Source: Elusimicrobium minutum Pei191 (GTDB lineage Bacteria; Elusimicrobiota; Elusimicrobia; Elusimicrobiales; Elusimicrobiaceae). From it: a stretch of 64,000 nt of DNA. How positions within the stretch are numbered: position 1 is the first letter of the stretch; each line of letters starts with the position of its first letter. The position numbers were made by a program, and so were the translations under genes. The notes under the pieces were generated by a model that was not told the DNA's origin, did not search any database, and saw only the letters and a list, made by a program, of their open reading frames with translations. The stretch is taken from NCBI RefSeq assembly GCF_000020145.1, contig NC_010644.1, positions 62,001 through 126,000 of the forward strand. Reading direction: 5' to 3'. Below, one piece after another: positions 18,897 through 27,299 of the stretch.

Positions 18897-19730
18897 ATGT
18901 TTAGGCAAACAATAGCGGAAAGAAAACTAGTAAAAGGCATAGGGCTGCATACCGGGCGCGACTGCACCATGACGTTTGAGCCTTATGACCGTGAGGGGAT
19001 ATATTTTTTAAGAACTGATATTAAAGATTCAAAACCTATAAAAGCGTTTGTTGGTAATGTATCTTCAACAATGAGGGGAACTAACCTTACTTATGAAGGG
19101 GCGGAAGTTCATACCGTTGAACACGTTTTATCAGCCTGCAGCGCTTTGGGGATAACCGATATTTTAATTTCCATGGATGGGCCAGAACCGCCCGTTATGG
19201 ATGGGTCCTCGCAGGAATATTCCAAGGTTTTAATCTTGGCGGGCATAAAAAGGCTTGATAAAAAAGTGCCTGTTTTAACAATTAATAAAAAAATAGAAAT
19301 GAGTGAAAACAATGTTTTGTACACGGCCGAACCGGCGGATAAACTTACAATGACATTTCTTTTTGTGCATACGCACCCGCTTGTAAGCAGGTTGGAGCAC
19401 ACGTTAGAATTTAGTAAAGATAACTATCTTAAAGAAATAGGACCTGCCAGAACTTTCGGCTTTGTTGAAGAGTTGGAATTTTTAAAAAAGCACGGTCTTG
19501 CAAAGGGCGGCTCAACCGAGAACGCTGTTGTTATAACTAAAGATGGTTTTTCATCCCCGTTAAGGTTTGAGGGTGAAATGGTAAGGCACAAAATACTTGA
19601 TATGATTGGGGACTTTGCCCTTACCGGCTGTATTTTGGATAATATGAAAATTTACGCGCGCGGGGGCGGGCATAAATTTAATGTTGAATTCGCAAAAAAA
19701 TTATTAAAAGAGGGAGTAATTAATGGCTGA
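18897..19730 (+). CDS. lpxC: UDP-3-O-acyl-N-acetylglucosamine deacetylase
   Basis: 277 residues. The zinc ligands are present: His in HTVEHVLSAC, and His and Asp in RHKILDMIGDFAL. The catalytic His is in RGGGHKFN. LpxC carries out the committed step of lipid A synthesis. It overlaps fabZ by 8 bp but is a separate polypeptide, unlike the LpxC-FabZ fusions of Bacteroidota. Confidence 0.97.
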   Translation: MFRQTIAERKLVKGIGLHTGRDCTMTFEPYDREGIYFLRTDIKDSKPIKAFVGNVSSTMRGTNLTYEGAEVHTVEHVLSACSALGITDILISMDGPEPPVMDGSSQEYSKVLILAGIKRLDKKVPVLTINKKIEMSENNVLYTAEPADKLTMTFLFVHTHPLVSRLEHTLEFSKDNYLKEIGPARTFGFVEELEFLKKHGLAKGGSTENAVVITKDGFSSPLRFEGEMVRHKILDMIGDFALTGCILDNMKIYARGGGHKFNVEFAKKLLKEGVING

Positions 19731-20199
19731 AGAAAAACTTGATTTGTCGTTTCTGCTTAGCAAAGAAGAAACGGCAACAATAAGTCATGATGAAGTTTTG
19801 AGCACAATACTTCACAGACCGCCTTTTTTATTTGTAGATTATGTTAAAGTGATCGAAGAAGGCAAATACTTCTTAGGAGTTAAAAAGTATTCGGGAGAAG
19901 AGGACTTTTTTAAAGGCCACTTTCCGGGTATGCCGGTTATGCCGGGCGTTTTAACAATTGAAAGTATTTCACAATGCGCGGGAGCGGCTTTAATGCGCGG
20001 TATTGAAAATAAAGTGCCTTTGTTTCTCAGTATAGAAGAAGCTAAATTTAGAAGCGTAATTAAACCGGGAGACACCGTTTGCATGCCTTTTAAGATTTTG
20101 CGTTTTGGCAAAATCTCGCGCATTTACGCGGAGGCTTACGCTAACGGAGCATTATGCACACAGGGATACTTTAACTATATATTGACGGATAAAAAATAA
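19723..20199 (+). CDS. fabZ: 3-hydroxyacyl-ACP dehydratase FabZ
   Basis: 158 residues, hot-dog fold. The catalytic His lies in FKGHFPGMPVMPGVL and the catalytic Glu in the following LTIESISQ; the N-terminal HRPPFLFVD block is conserved. It dehydrates 3-hydroxyacyl-ACP in fatty-acid elongation, drawing on the same substrate pool as LpxA and LpxD. The start lies inside lpxC, so translational coupling is likely. Confidence 0.96.
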   Translation: MAEEKLDLSFLLSKEETATISHDEVLSTILHRPPFLFVDYVKVIEEGKYFLGVKKYSGEEDFFKGHFPGMPVMPGVLTIESISQCAGAALMRGIENKVPLFLSIEEAKFRSVIKPGDTVCMPFKILRFGKISRIYAEAYANGALCTQGYFNYILTDKK

Positions 20200-20217
20200 A
20201 TTTAAGTTAATAAAAAA

Positions 20218-20255
20218 GCGGGTTTATATGCCCGCACCCGGCGGTTTGCGCCGCC
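20218..20255 (+). other. Two small hairpins in the fabZ-lpxA gap
   Basis: GCGGG-loop-CCCGC (20218-20235) and GGCGG-loop-CCGCC (20240-20255) lie in tandem between fabZ and lpxA. They are followed by a CAGGAGAA ribosome-binding site. There is no T tract after them, so they are not classical terminators. They may stabilise or process the operon mRNA (inference). Confidence 0.4.
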
Positions 20256-20275
20256 AAATACAGGAGAATTATAGC

Positions 20276-21079
20276 ATGTCTTTAAAAATACATCCTTCGG
20301 CTGTTGTTGATAAATCTGCAGTATTGGAAGATAATGTTGAAATAGGTCCGTTTGTCGTAATCGGCGCCAATGTCAAAATAGGCAGCGGTTCCTATGTGGG
20401 TCCTCACTGCGTTGTGGAAAATTGTGTGATGGGCAAAAACAATGAACTTGTAGCGGGTTGTTATGTAGGTATTAAGCCGCAGGATTTGTCGTATAAAGGC
20501 ATTCCCAGCATGGTTGTTATGGGTGACGGCAACAAAATAAGAGAGGCCGCCACGATACACCGCTCTTCCTCTGTTGAAACGCCCACAAAAATAGGAAGCA
20601 ATTGCTTATTTATGGCAGGTTCGCACGTAGCGCATGACTGTGAAGTCGGCAACGGAGTTATTATAGCCAATGTTACTGGCATTGCGGGGCATTGTATTAT
20701 TGAGGATAAGGCCATTATCTCCGGCCTTGTAGGCGCGCACCAGTTTTGCCGAATAGGAACCATGTGCATGGTTTCAGGAGCTTCGGGTGTTCATAAAGAT
20801 ATCGCACCTTATTGTATTGCCCAAGGTTACAGAGCGGGACTGGTTGGATTAAACGTTATCGGTTTAAGACGCAACGGTTTTAGCCGTGAAACAATTAAGT
20901 CAATTAAAGACACTTATAAAAATTTATTTTTATCAGGCTTAATTTTTAGCGAAGCTGTTGAAAAAGCCGCGGCCGAAGCGTCAACGCCGGAAGCGAAACA
21001 TATGGTTGATTTTTGCCGCAACTCGAAGCGCGGTATGGCAATAGCAAGAATGAAAATGACGGGTGACGAAATAGAATAA
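20276..21079 (+). CDS. lpxA: UDP-N-acetylglucosamine acyltransferase
   Basis: 267 residues from the ATG at 20276, behind an AGGAG site. The upstream ATG at 20228 would translate through the hairpins and is rejected. It is a left-handed beta-helix with the catalytic His block GSHVAHDC and the GAHQFCRIG block, plus the C-terminal helical domain. It is the first acyltransferase of lipid A synthesis. Its stop overlaps the lpxI start. Confidence 0.97.
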   Translation: MSLKIHPSAVVDKSAVLEDNVEIGPFVVIGANVKIGSGSYVGPHCVVENCVMGKNNELVAGCYVGIKPQDLSYKGIPSMVVMGDGNKIREAATIHRSSSVETPTKIGSNCLFMAGSHVAHDCEVGNGVIIANVTGIAGHCIIEDKAIISGLVGAHQFCRIGTMCMVSGASGVHKDIAPYCIAQGYRAGLVGLNVIGLRRNGFSRETIKSIKDTYKNLFLSGLIFSEAVEKAAAEASTPEAKHMVDFCRNSKRGMAIARMKMTGDEIE

Positions 21080-21900
21080 TGGAAAAAATAGGCATAATAG
21101 CGGGCGAAGGCAAGATGCCGGTTTATATAGCGGCCGAGGCTAAAGAAAAAGGCGTGGCCGTGTATGTGGCTTGCATCAAAGGCAATGCTTTCCCCTCGGA
21201 TTTCGAGGCTTACTCAGCCAGCACTGTTGAATTTAAAATGGGCCAGCTTAGTAAAGGCATTAACTTTTTTAAAGAAAACGGAGTTACAAAAGTTTTAATG
21301 GCAGGCCGAGTTAAGCATACTGCTATTTTCAGCAATATTATGCCTGATTTGCGCGGCGCAAAAATGCTTGCGGGTTTAAAAGATATGAAAGCGCAAACTA
21401 TCCTGCGTGCGATTATTAATGAGTTTGAAAAAGAAGGTATAAGTTTTATAAGTTCCGTTTCTTTTTTAGAAAAATATATGCCCGGGCCTGGGCTTTTGGG
21501 TAAAAGACCTCCTACTGAAGAGGAAAAACTTTCTATTGAGTTCGGTATAGAAATAGCTAAAGCATTGTCGGGCTTAGATATAGGTCTTACGGTAGTTGTG
21601 GCCGACAGGGCCGTTGTGGCTTTGGAAGGAATGGAAGGCACGGATGAATGTATAAAAAGAGCGGGTATGCTTTATAAAAACAGCTCTAAAAAAAATAAAA
21701 GCCTGGTTGTTGTTAAGGTTGCCAGGCCGCAGCAGGATTTCCGTTTTGATTTGCCTATTATAGGTAAAGGAACAATAAAATCAGCGGTTGAAAGCGGAGC
21801 AAAAGTTGTGGTGATAGAAGGACGTAAAACCCTTATATTAGACATGGATGAAGTTATAAAAATGGCTGATAAGGCATCGATAACTTTGCTGGCTTTCTAA
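21079..21900 (+). CDS. lpxI: UDP-2,3-diacylglucosamine pyrophosphatase LpxI
   Basis: 273 residues, overlapping lpxA by one base. The family (formerly DUF1009) is recognised by IGIIAGEGKMPVYIA at the start, VLMAGRVKH near residue 75, and the C-terminal KVARPQQDFRFDLPIIG...GTI block. LpxI hydrolyses UDP-diacylglucosamine to lipid X and UMP. It stands in for LpxH, which enterobacteria use. lpxB is not in the window. Confidence 0.94.
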   Translation: MEKIGIIAGEGKMPVYIAAEAKEKGVAVYVACIKGNAFPSDFEAYSASTVEFKMGQLSKGINFFKENGVTKVLMAGRVKHTAIFSNIMPDLRGAKMLAGLKDMKAQTILRAIINEFEKEGISFISSVSFLEKYMPGPGLLGKRPPTEEEKLSIEFGIEIAKALSGLDIGLTVVVADRAVVALEGMEGTDECIKRAGMLYKNSSKKNKSLVVVKVARPQQDFRFDLPIIGKGTIKSAVESGAKVVVIEGRKTLILDMDEVIKMADKASITLLAF

Positions 21901-21919
21901 CCGTAAAAAAGGGGGTTGT

Positions 21920-22588
21920 ATGTGTAAGGGTTACGGAAAGGAAATAACTTTCTTAGTTATAATTTTATGTATTGGCGTTTTGTTTTTTGCTTTTGCTAAG
22001 GTTAAAGAATCCGTCAATATGCGTGCCGAGGTTGAAAGCGCTCTGCAAGCGATTAATATTCATAAAGCTTGGCAGGAATCGGCACAAAGATTTAAAGAAA
22101 AAACAGGTGAACAACCTGACCAAAAAATATACAGGCTTTGGGGCGAAGCGGCTAAAAACGGCGATAAAAGTAAAATGGATAAAATATTTGCCGACGTTTA
22201 CGGAGCGTTGGACTATCAAATTCCTAAAAGCAAAATTGAAAGTTTTGCCCATGTAGGACAGAATTGGAAATATTTTATACATAATGACAATATCGGAGGT
22301 GGTAAAATTTCCACAGGGCTGGTTTCAAGGTTAAATGACTTTCACAAGGATAACCCCCAAGAAACAAGAGTTTCCGATAACAGGATTGATTTTGTTATAG
22401 GATATTTGGATTCACAAGAGGGCGATGTCCGCAATATTGAAATTCAGTGCCTTCCGGCGGATAAATATCATGTGAAAGTATGTAAAAAAGTTTTTAAAGA
22501 ACTTAAAAAACAAAATAACGAAAAAGTAAATTTTATTTTTCCTCAAAATAAAATTACTGTTAACGACATAGAGTTTGAAACAAATTAA
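21920..22588 (+). CDS. Membrane-anchored protein of unknown function
   Basis: 222 residues, last gene of the bam/lpx block. One N-terminal membrane segment (ITFLVIILCIGVLFFAFA, about residues 9-26) is followed by a soluble, probably periplasmic domain with many Lys and Asp residues. No family recognised. Two cysteines near the C-terminus (IQCLP and KVCKK) might pair. A GGGGG-rich ribosome-binding site precedes the start. It is separated by only 19 bp from lpxI, so it is probably expressed with the lipid A genes. Confidence 0.6.
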   Translation: MCKGYGKEITFLVIILCIGVLFFAFAKVKESVNMRAEVESALQAINIHKAWQESAQRFKEKTGEQPDQKIYRLWGEAAKNGDKSKMDKIFADVYGALDYQIPKSKIESFAHVGQNWKYFIHNDNIGGGKISTGLVSRLNDFHKDNPQETRVSDNRIDFVIGYLDSQEGDVRNIEIQCLPADKYHVKVCKKVFKELKKQNNEKVNFIFPQNKITVNDIEFETN

Positions 22589-22593
22589 TTAAT

Positions 22594-22626
22594 ACCCCCC
22601 GCCAATACCGCAGGGGGTTTTGTTTT
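22594..22626 (+). terminator. Terminator of the bam/lpx block
   Basis: ACCCCC, a 12 nt loop, then GGGGGTTTTGTTTT just after the last gene. Confidence 0.8.
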
Positions 22627-22664
22627 AATGTTTTATATAAAAATTTTTAAGGTTTACGGTTAAT

Positions 22665-22702
22665 AAAAAACTCCCGCGGTAAAACCGCGGGAGTTTTATT
22701 TT
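22665..22702. terminator. Terminator of the gltX-pilT operon
   Basis: AAAAAACTCCCGCGGT-AAA-ACCGCGGGAGTTTT. A very strong stem just downstream of pilT on the minus strand, also able to stop plus-strand readthrough. Confidence 0.88.
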
Positions 22703-22710
22703 GTAATATT

Positions 22711-23780
22711 TTATTTTGACATTTGCTGTTGCAGATAATTTTTAAAGTCATTAGCGTCCGTGCAGTGAAAAACAGCGTCTTGGTAGGTGATTTTCTTTTG
22801 CATATATAAATCTCCCAAGGCTTGGTTCATGGTTATCATGCCCGCAGCTCTGTTTGTTTGCATTACGTTGATAAGCTGCTCGGATTTTTTGTCTCTTATA
22901 ATACTTCTGGCGGCCGAGTTAGCAAGCAAAACTTCCGCAGCCATAATACGCCCTTTGCCATCCGCTGTAGGTAAAAGCTGTTGGCAAAAAACCGCTTCTA
23001 AAACGAAAGAAAGCTGCATTCTAGCCTGTTCCTGCTGGTGCGGCGGGAATACGTCAACAATACGGTTAACGCTTTGGGCCGCGTCTGACGTGTGAAGGGT
23101 GGCAAAAACCAAGTGGCCTGTTTCGGCGATATTTAAGGCTGCTTGAATGGTTTCAAAATCTCTCATTTCGCCTACTAAAATAACGTCGGGGTCTTGACGC
23201 AGAACGTGTCTTAAAGCTATGCCAAAATCCTTTGTGTCCGCGCCTACTTCACGTTGGTTAACAATACTTTTTTATGGTTGTGAACAAATTCTATAGGGTC
23301 CTCAACAGTCATAATATGGTAGTTATAATTTGTGTTAAGGTAGTTTATAATACTTGCTAAAGTGGTTGATTTGCCCGAACCCGTAGGCCCCGTAACAAGA
23401 ACCAAACCTTTGTTTAAACGCACTATGGTGTTGACTGCCGGGGGAAGGCCCAGTTCTTCAAAAGATTTAAACTCAAAAGGAATGGAACGTATAGCGGCGC
23501 CTATGGTGTTGCGTTGTTTAAAAACGTTCATACGAAGTCGTCCGAAATTTTTCATACCGAAGGCAAAGTCAAGTTCCTGGTCCTGCTCAAAGCGTTGTTT
23601 TTGTTCGTCGTTCATAATGGAGTAGATTAAAGTTTGCGCTTTTTCGGCGGTTAATACTTCAAAAGGAGTTGAAAATAACCTTCCGTTAATACGCAAGATA
23701 GGAGCCGCGCCCACGGTAAGGTGTATATCTGATGCGCCGTTTTCTTTCATTAGTTTAAAAAGTTCGTCCATTACCAACAT
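22711..23780 (-). pseudogene. pilT: pilT, twitching-motility ATPase, interrupted by a one-base frameshift
   Basis: Two open frames together give a normal PilT. The 5' part (23780 down to 23244, 178 residues) has the N-terminal SDIHL block, Walker [10 protein letters not shown] at residues 131-139 and VEDPIEF. The 3' part is recognisable from about 23270 and has NQREVGAD, the Walker B block QDPDVILVGEMRD and the His block TLHTSDAAQS; it has an internal ATG at 23166. The frames join at a run of six A residues (23268-23273). Seven would restore [16 protein letters not shown] without other change. No other damage is visible on either side. The shift may be a recent mutation, phase variation, ribosomal frameshifting or a sequencing error. 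PilT retracts type IV pili. Confidence 0.88.
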
Positions 23781-23824
23781 AATAAAAACCTCTCTTTTTT
23801 GTTTTTTTAATAACCCTGCTTATA

Positions 23825-25702
23825 TTATTGCATATCTAGAAGGTCAAGTGACCAGTTATTTAAAGCCCCTGACACGATGTTCTTTTTTGTGTCTACTTCA
23901 AATATATAAATAACGGGTTCTTTTCTGGGTTTTACAAGCCTGTATTTTACTATGTAAATGTCTTTATGAAGCGGTTCGGCCGACCAGGATGCCGTATATC
24001 CTTGTTTTACGTATTCTTCAAAATAAGAATTTAAAAAACCGTCTATAGACATACCTTTCTTTTTAAGCATGTGGTTTTTAGCTATGTCCACAGCTCTTTC
24101 CTGTACGGTTAAGTCAACGGCTGCTTTAGCGGGAGGCGGCGGTAAAGGTGCGGGGGCGGCCGGGGCTTTTTGCACTTTTTGCGCCGGCATTTTTGGCTGC
24201 GGATCAGTTTTTATTAATTCAGGCCTTTCCTGTTTAACAGGCAGCGGAGCGGCTTTGAATTGCTGTTCGGAAGATTTTTTTGCCTGTGAAAGTAAAATAA
24301 ATAATCCAACCGTTAAAAGTATAAAAATGGTGCCTGCGGTTAAAATAACAGGTTTTACGCTTTCTTTTTTTGTTCTTGGGTCAATTGCGCTTCTTTCTTT
24401 TTTATGTTCTACAAAAGAATCTGCCGGAATATGTTTTCTTTGCACACCGAAAGCGACAGGATTTTCCTCTTCTTCGGAGGCATCTTCCGGACGCACTGTT
24501 TTAATGGGCTCTATTAAAGGCTGTCCTTCCACATGTGATTCTTGTTTTAAGACAGGGGCTTCTTTCAGGGACTCTTGTTGTGGTAAAGTTTTTTCTTCTT
24601 CTTCAATAATTTTTAAAATATCAGGCTGCAAAAAATCTTCTTTAATAGGCGCGGGCTGAGCTTCTGAAATTACAGGTAGATTTTCTTGTTTGGCGGTTGC
24701 AGGCGTAATTTCTTTTTTTTCTTCTGGCTGCCCAGGTTTTTTAGGAGATTCTTTTTTTTGTTGGGGAGCCCCGGGCCGAATGTTATCTTTACTCACAGGA
24801 TTATCCTGTTTCACAACCGGCGTTTCAGTTTCTTTCTTTATTTCGGGTTGAGAGGCTTCTTTACTTTGTTTAGTTGCTGCGGGCGCAGGCTCTTTTTTTG
24901 TTTCAATTTTAACGAGCTCTTCTTTTTTTTGCGTCGGCGCGGGTTCTTTAATAACGGGTATTTGCGGCTGCAGAGGTTTTTTTTCTTTTATTGCAGAAGG
25001 CGGAGTTTCTTTAATTTCCTCTTTTTTGGGAGGAATATTTTTTTGTTCCGCAGGTTGGGCCGAGGCGGATAAAGAAGAATTAACCTTCGTTTCTTCTTTA
25101 GCGGAAGGTTCTTTTAACGCGGGGATTAAAGGTATATCCGCCTTTTGCTCCTTTGTTTCATTATGAGTTGCTTTTTCCCGGGTTGTCAGCGGCGGTGCGG
25201 GCGTAGTTTTCCTGTCTTGTTTTTTTTCCTCTTTTACCTGTTCTTTTTCATTTGCAGAAAGAATTTTTCCTTTAGCGCCAAAAGATTTTTCTTTATTAGC
25301 GGAACGCTTTTCCTTACCCAGTTCTTTTTTCAAAAGACGGTCTAAATAGAGATCCGAGTTTTCAAGATTGTCGGGGATACCTAAAACATTGCTTAATTCA
25401 TGGCTTTCAGTGTGGTATATCTTATCAAAATATTCTTCTATTGAAAGGGGGTTTTCCTCTTTTTTAGTTTCTTGTTTAGGGGGCGGGGTAACGGTTTGGG
25501 GTTTATCTGTGTTTTGGGCTTTAGGCTTTGAGTCTTGCGGTGTGAAATCAGCGTAAAAGGACGCTTCTCTCCAATGAGTATGGTCGTCCCCGTGGCTTTC
25601 CGGGCACACAAGATTGGCTAAAGAAAAATCTTCCCTTTTCTTTAATTCTTCCGCCTCAAAAGGGCCGATAACATCTCCCTTTTCCAAAATCCAGTATCTC
25701 AT
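23825..25702 (-). CDS. GYF-domain single-pass membrane protein with a long charged linker
   Basis: 625 residues. Residues about 1-55 form a GYF_2-like domain (WILEKGDVIGPFEAEELKK...HWREASFYADF). Residues about 60-445 are low-complexity Lys/Glu/Pro/Gln sequence. One membrane helix follows at about 452-473 (VILTAGTIFILLTVGLFILL), then a Pro/Ala linker and a folded C-terminal domain of about 95 residues (VDIAKNHMLKKK to the end). The likely topology is a cytoplasmic GYF domain and a periplasmic C-terminus. It lies between gltX and pilT on one strand, so a role in pilus assembly or envelope coupling is possible but inferred. GYF domains bind proline-rich peptides. Confidence 0.75.
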   Translation of the reverse strand: MRYWILEKGDVIGPFEAEELKKREDFSLANLVCPESHGDDHTHWREASFYADFTPQDSKPKAQNTDKPQTVTPPPKQETKKEENPLSIEEYFDKIYHTESHELSNVLGIPDNLENSDLYLDRLLKKELGKEKRSANKEKSFGAKGKILSANEKEQVKEEKKQDRKTTPAPPLTTREKATHNETKEQKADIPLIPALKEPSAKEETKVNSSLSASAQPAEQKNIPPKKEEIKETPPSAIKEKKPLQPQIPVIKEPAPTQKKEELVKIETKKEPAPAATKQSKEASQPEIKKETETPVVKQDNPVSKDNIRPGAPQQKKESPKKPGQPEEKKEITPATAKQENLPVISEAQPAPIKEDFLQPDILKIIEEEEKTLPQQESLKEAPVLKQESHVEGQPLIEPIKTVRPEDASEEEENPVAFGVQRKHIPADSFVEHKKERSAIDPRTKKESVKPVILTAGTIFILLTVGLFILLSQAKKSSEQQFKAAPLPVKQERPELIKTDPQPKMPAQKVQKAPAAPAPLPPPPAKAAVDLTVQERAVDIAKNHMLKKKGMSIDGFLNSYFEEYVKQGYTASWSAEPLHKDIYIVKYRLVKPRKEPVIYIFEVDTKKNIVSGALNNWSLDLLDMQ

Positions 25703-25724
25703 TTAGTATCCCTCTTAGGGGTAT

Positions 25725-27191
25725 TTATATGTTGCTATATTTAGCGGCTTCGTTTAATCTTTTGATAACAGTTTCCTTACCTAAAAGTTCAAGCATTTTA
25801 AAAAGCGTCGGGCCGTGCGTTCTGCCGGATACCGCAACGCGTACGGGGTGGAAAATCTGCCCCGTTTTAAACCCATTGTCTTTGGCAAACGCTCTTGTGG
25901 CAGCTTCAAGGTCAGCTTCTTTAAAAGGTTCAATATTCTGGTAAACTCGGGTAATACCTAAAAGGACATCTTTAGATTCGGGCTTGCCGTAAACTTTTTC
26001 CTTAGCGCCTTCTTCAAAGACAACATCTTCAAAAAAGAATTTTATAAGACCGGGGATTTCTTTAAGCGTGCGGTATTTTTCCTGCTCAATAGCGATAATG
26101 TTTTCAAGCGCGGCTCTGTCCGTTTTGCTGATATCAATGTTTTCTTCTTTAATGAAAGGTATCGCTAAATCCGTTAATTTAGAAATAGGCGTAGCTCTGA
26201 TATATTCACTGTTCATCCAGTCAAGTTTGGCGTTGTCAAAAATAGCGGGGCTTTTTTGTACGCCTTTAATATCAAATTTTTGTTCAAGTTCACCCGGGGC
26301 AAAAAGCTGCTGCGATTCGGAATTGGACCATCCCAAAAGCGCCAAATAATTTACAAGCGCTTCGCTTAAATAGCCCTGCTTTTGGTATTCAATAACGTTT
26401 GTCGCTCCGTGGCGTTTGGAAAGCTTTGTCCCGTCCGAACCGTGAATCATGGGCAAGTGCCCGAATTCGGGCGGCGTCCAGCCGAAGGCTTTATACATTT
26501 GTATCTGCATGGGGGTGTTGGAAATGTGGTCCTCGCCTCTTATAATGTGTGACATTTCCATAAGATGGTCGTCAATCACGCAGGCAAAATTATATGTGGG
26601 AAAACCCGAAGGTTTTGAAATAACTAAATCATATAAATCTTTGCTGGCAAAACTTACGGGGCCTCTTATTAAATCGGCCCATTCCACGGAGCCTTCCGAA
26701 GGCATGTTAAAACGTATTACGGGCTTTCTGCCTTGGGCTTCAAGCGCGGCCTGCTCGTCTTTTGTTAAATGTTTGCATTTGCCAGGATATCTGGGGGGCA
26801 GTTTTTTAGCCGCCGCTTCTTCACGCATGGCTTCAAGCTCTTCAGGAGTGCAATAGCATTTGTAGGCTTTGCCTTCTTCTAAAAGTTGGTCAATATATTT
26901 TTGGTAAATGCCCGCTTTTACACGTTCCGACTGAAGGTAAGGCGGGTAGGGCCCGTTTTCTTTCCCGTCGCGGAAAGGGCCTTCGTCCCATAAAAGTTTA
27001 GTCCATTCTAAACCGTCAAAAATAGCCTGGGTTGATTCTTCGGTTGAGCGAAGTTCGTCGGTGTCTTCTATTCTTAAAACAAAGGTTCCGCCGTATCTTT
27101 TTGCGAAAAGGTAGTTAAAAAGAGCGGTTCTTACGCCGCCTATATGTAAAAATCCAGTTGGGCTTGGGGCAAATCTTACTCGTATTTTCAT
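25725..27191 (-). CDS. gltX: Glutamyl-tRNA synthetase
   Basis: 488 residues, class I. The HIGH-like motif is in APSPTGFLHIGGVRTALFN (residues 8-26) and the KMSKS-like motif is KLSKRHG in mid-protein. A cysteine-rich segment (CYCTPEEL...GKCKH) marks the zinc-binding type. With GatCAB it probably also supplies Glu-tRNA(Gln). It is the first gene of the gltX-GYF-pilT unit; the next gene starts 22 bp after its stop. Confidence 0.97.
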   Translation of the reverse strand: MKIRVRFAPSPTGFLHIGGVRTALFNYLFAKRYGGTFVLRIEDTDELRSTEESTQAIFDGLEWTKLLWDEGPFRDGKENGPYPPYLQSERVKAGIYQKYIDQLLEEGKAYKCYCTPEELEAMREEAAAKKLPPRYPGKCKHLTKDEQAALEAQGRKPVIRFNMPSEGSVEWADLIRGPVSFASKDLYDLVISKPSGFPTYNFACVIDDHLMEMSHIIRGEDHISNTPMQIQMYKAFGWTPPEFGHLPMIHGSDGTKLSKRHGATNVIEYQKQGYLSEALVNYLALLGWSNSESQQLFAPGELEQKFDIKGVQKSPAIFDNAKLDWMNSEYIRATPISKLTDLAIPFIKEENIDISKTDRAALENIIAIEQEKYRTLKEIPGLIKFFFEDVVFEEGAKEKVYGKPESKDVLLGITRVYQNIEPFKEADLEAATRAFAKDNGFKTGQIFHPVRVAVSGRTHGPTLFKMLELLGKETVIKRLNEAAKYSNI

Positions 27192-27299
27192 AAAATGCGT
27201 ATGGCTCCGGTAAATGATAAATGATATTATATATTATACTATAAAGAAAAAAGTAAGTTCGGCCGGTCTGACGGCGGAACTTAGGAGGGGCAACATCAT

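Noticed and set aside
18897-20199. A fused LpxC-FabZ protein as in Bacteroidota
   Set aside because: The genes are in different frames and overlap by 8 bp; each has its own start and stop.
20228-20275. N-terminal extension of LpxA
   Set aside because: It covers the two hairpins and lacks a ribosome-binding site; the start at 20276 has AGGAG.
22711-23166. The 3' part of pilT as an independent short ATPase gene
   Set aside because: Its frame continues upstream of the ATG with conserved PilT residues, and it has no start signals of its own.
23268-23273. Programmed -1 ribosomal frameshift at the pilT A run
   Set aside because: Not excluded, but the P-site codon would re-pair on TAA after the slip, so the heptamer is not a good slippery site; no stem was found just after it. 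Listed only as an option in the finding.
24069-25345. Open frames on the plus strand opposite the GYF-protein gene, Phe/Arg-rich or Ser/Cys-rich
   Set aside because: They mirror the Lys/Glu-rich low-complexity sequence on the other strand, with no ribosome-binding site and no family match.
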